Shown piece by piece: positions 5,531 to 5,623 of a DNA stretch of 5,623 nt (its first letter is position 1; each line of letters starts with the position of its first letter). The translations under genes were made by a program, and so were the position numbers. The notes under the pieces were generated by a model. It was given only the letters and a program-made list of their open reading frames with translations. It had not been told where the DNA came from and did not search any database. Origin of the DNA: Methyloprofundus sp. (GTDB lineage: Bacteria; Pseudomonadota; Gammaproteobacteria; Methylococcales; Methylomonadaceae); NCBI GenBank assembly GCA_030636485.1, contig DAOVWV010000129.1:1-5623 (forward strand), read 5' to 3'.

Positions 5531-5543
5531 GTGCATGTTGCAC
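5531..5543. promoter_or_regulatory. Small dyad GTGCA-TGT-TGCAC before the last gene
   Basis: A perfect 5-bp inverted repeat with a 3-nt centre lies at 5531-5543, 26 bases before the ATG at 5570. A TATAAA that could be a -10 box follows at 5548-5553, with no good -35 at the usual distance. The dyad would sit between the -35 and -10 positions, where a repressor or activator could act. The regulator is unknown. Confidence 0.3.
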
Positions 5544-5569
5544 AGTCTATAAATATATAAGAGAAAATA

Positions 5570-5623
5570 ATGATCAAAGTACATATGCTGTTTATCCTGT
5601 TATCTGTCGGTAGCTTTATTGCA
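5570..5623 (+). CDS. Start of a gene for an exported or membrane protein (3' end missing)
   Basis: Only 18 codons are in the window, MIKVHMLFILLSVGSFIA, running to the last base. A short basic start followed by a hydrophobic stretch is typical of a signal peptide or first membrane segment. AAGAGA at 5559-5564, 5 nt before the ATG, is an acceptable ribosome-binding site and favours 5570 over the in-frame ATG at 5585. It follows the CxxCH membrane protein on the same strand after 127 bases, so a related periplasmic role such as a cytochrome is possible. The family cannot be determined from what is visible. Confidence 0.6.
   Translation, partial: MIKVHMLFILLSVGSFIA

Overview
The window looks like chromosomal DNA from a moderately AT-rich gammaproteobacterium. 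The aminotransferase at 3370-4296 resembles the Pseudomonas-type IlvE. The membrane-anchored CxxCH protein at 4552-5442 belongs to a type I associate with methanotrophs and other respiratory proteobacteria. A methanotroph-like host (Methylococcales) is therefore a reasonable guess, but it rests on remembered similarity, not on a search.

Layout. Bases 1-3297 (+) form one tightly packed purine-oxidation unit. It starts with the 3' four-fifths of the molybdenum-cofactor subunit of xanthine dehydrogenase (xdhB, cut by the window edge). Next comes a small integral membrane protein whose ATG shares a base with the xdhB stop codon. Last is xdhC, the chaperone that sulfurates and inserts the molybdenum cofactor; its start lies inside the membrane-protein gene. 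The small FAD/2Fe-2S subunit should lie just upstream of the window. The coupling suggests the three proteins are made together. XdhB would oxidise hypoxanthine/xanthine to urate and XdhC would mature it. The membrane protein's role is unknown, but its sequence pattern resembles the eukaryotic Mpv17/PMP22 family.

On the opposite strand, convergent with xdhC, is ilvE (3370-4296), the last step of Ile/Leu/Val synthesis and the first of their breakdown. A 13-bp perfect inverted repeat brackets this gene almost exactly. Its probable -10 box (TATAAT, minus strand, 4411-4406) would give a leader of roughly 100 nt. That leader carries a GC-rich 11-bp imperfect inverted repeat (4334-4344 / 4379-4389), which stands out in an AT-rich spacer. 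On the plus strand the same element encloses a Shine-Dalgarno sequence and a 14-codon ORF.

Divergent from ilvE is a 296-aa membrane protein (4552-5442) with four predicted membrane segments and one c-type haem motif in a large loop. It probably works in electron transfer or haem-based sensing at the cytoplasmic membrane. After a 127-base spacer with small dyads, a new gene begins at 5570; only its signal-peptide-like first 18 codons are in the window. I found no tRNA, rRNA, CRISPR array or intact insertion sequence. The least explained items are the Mpv17-like protein inside the xdh operon and the structured element upstream of ilvE.
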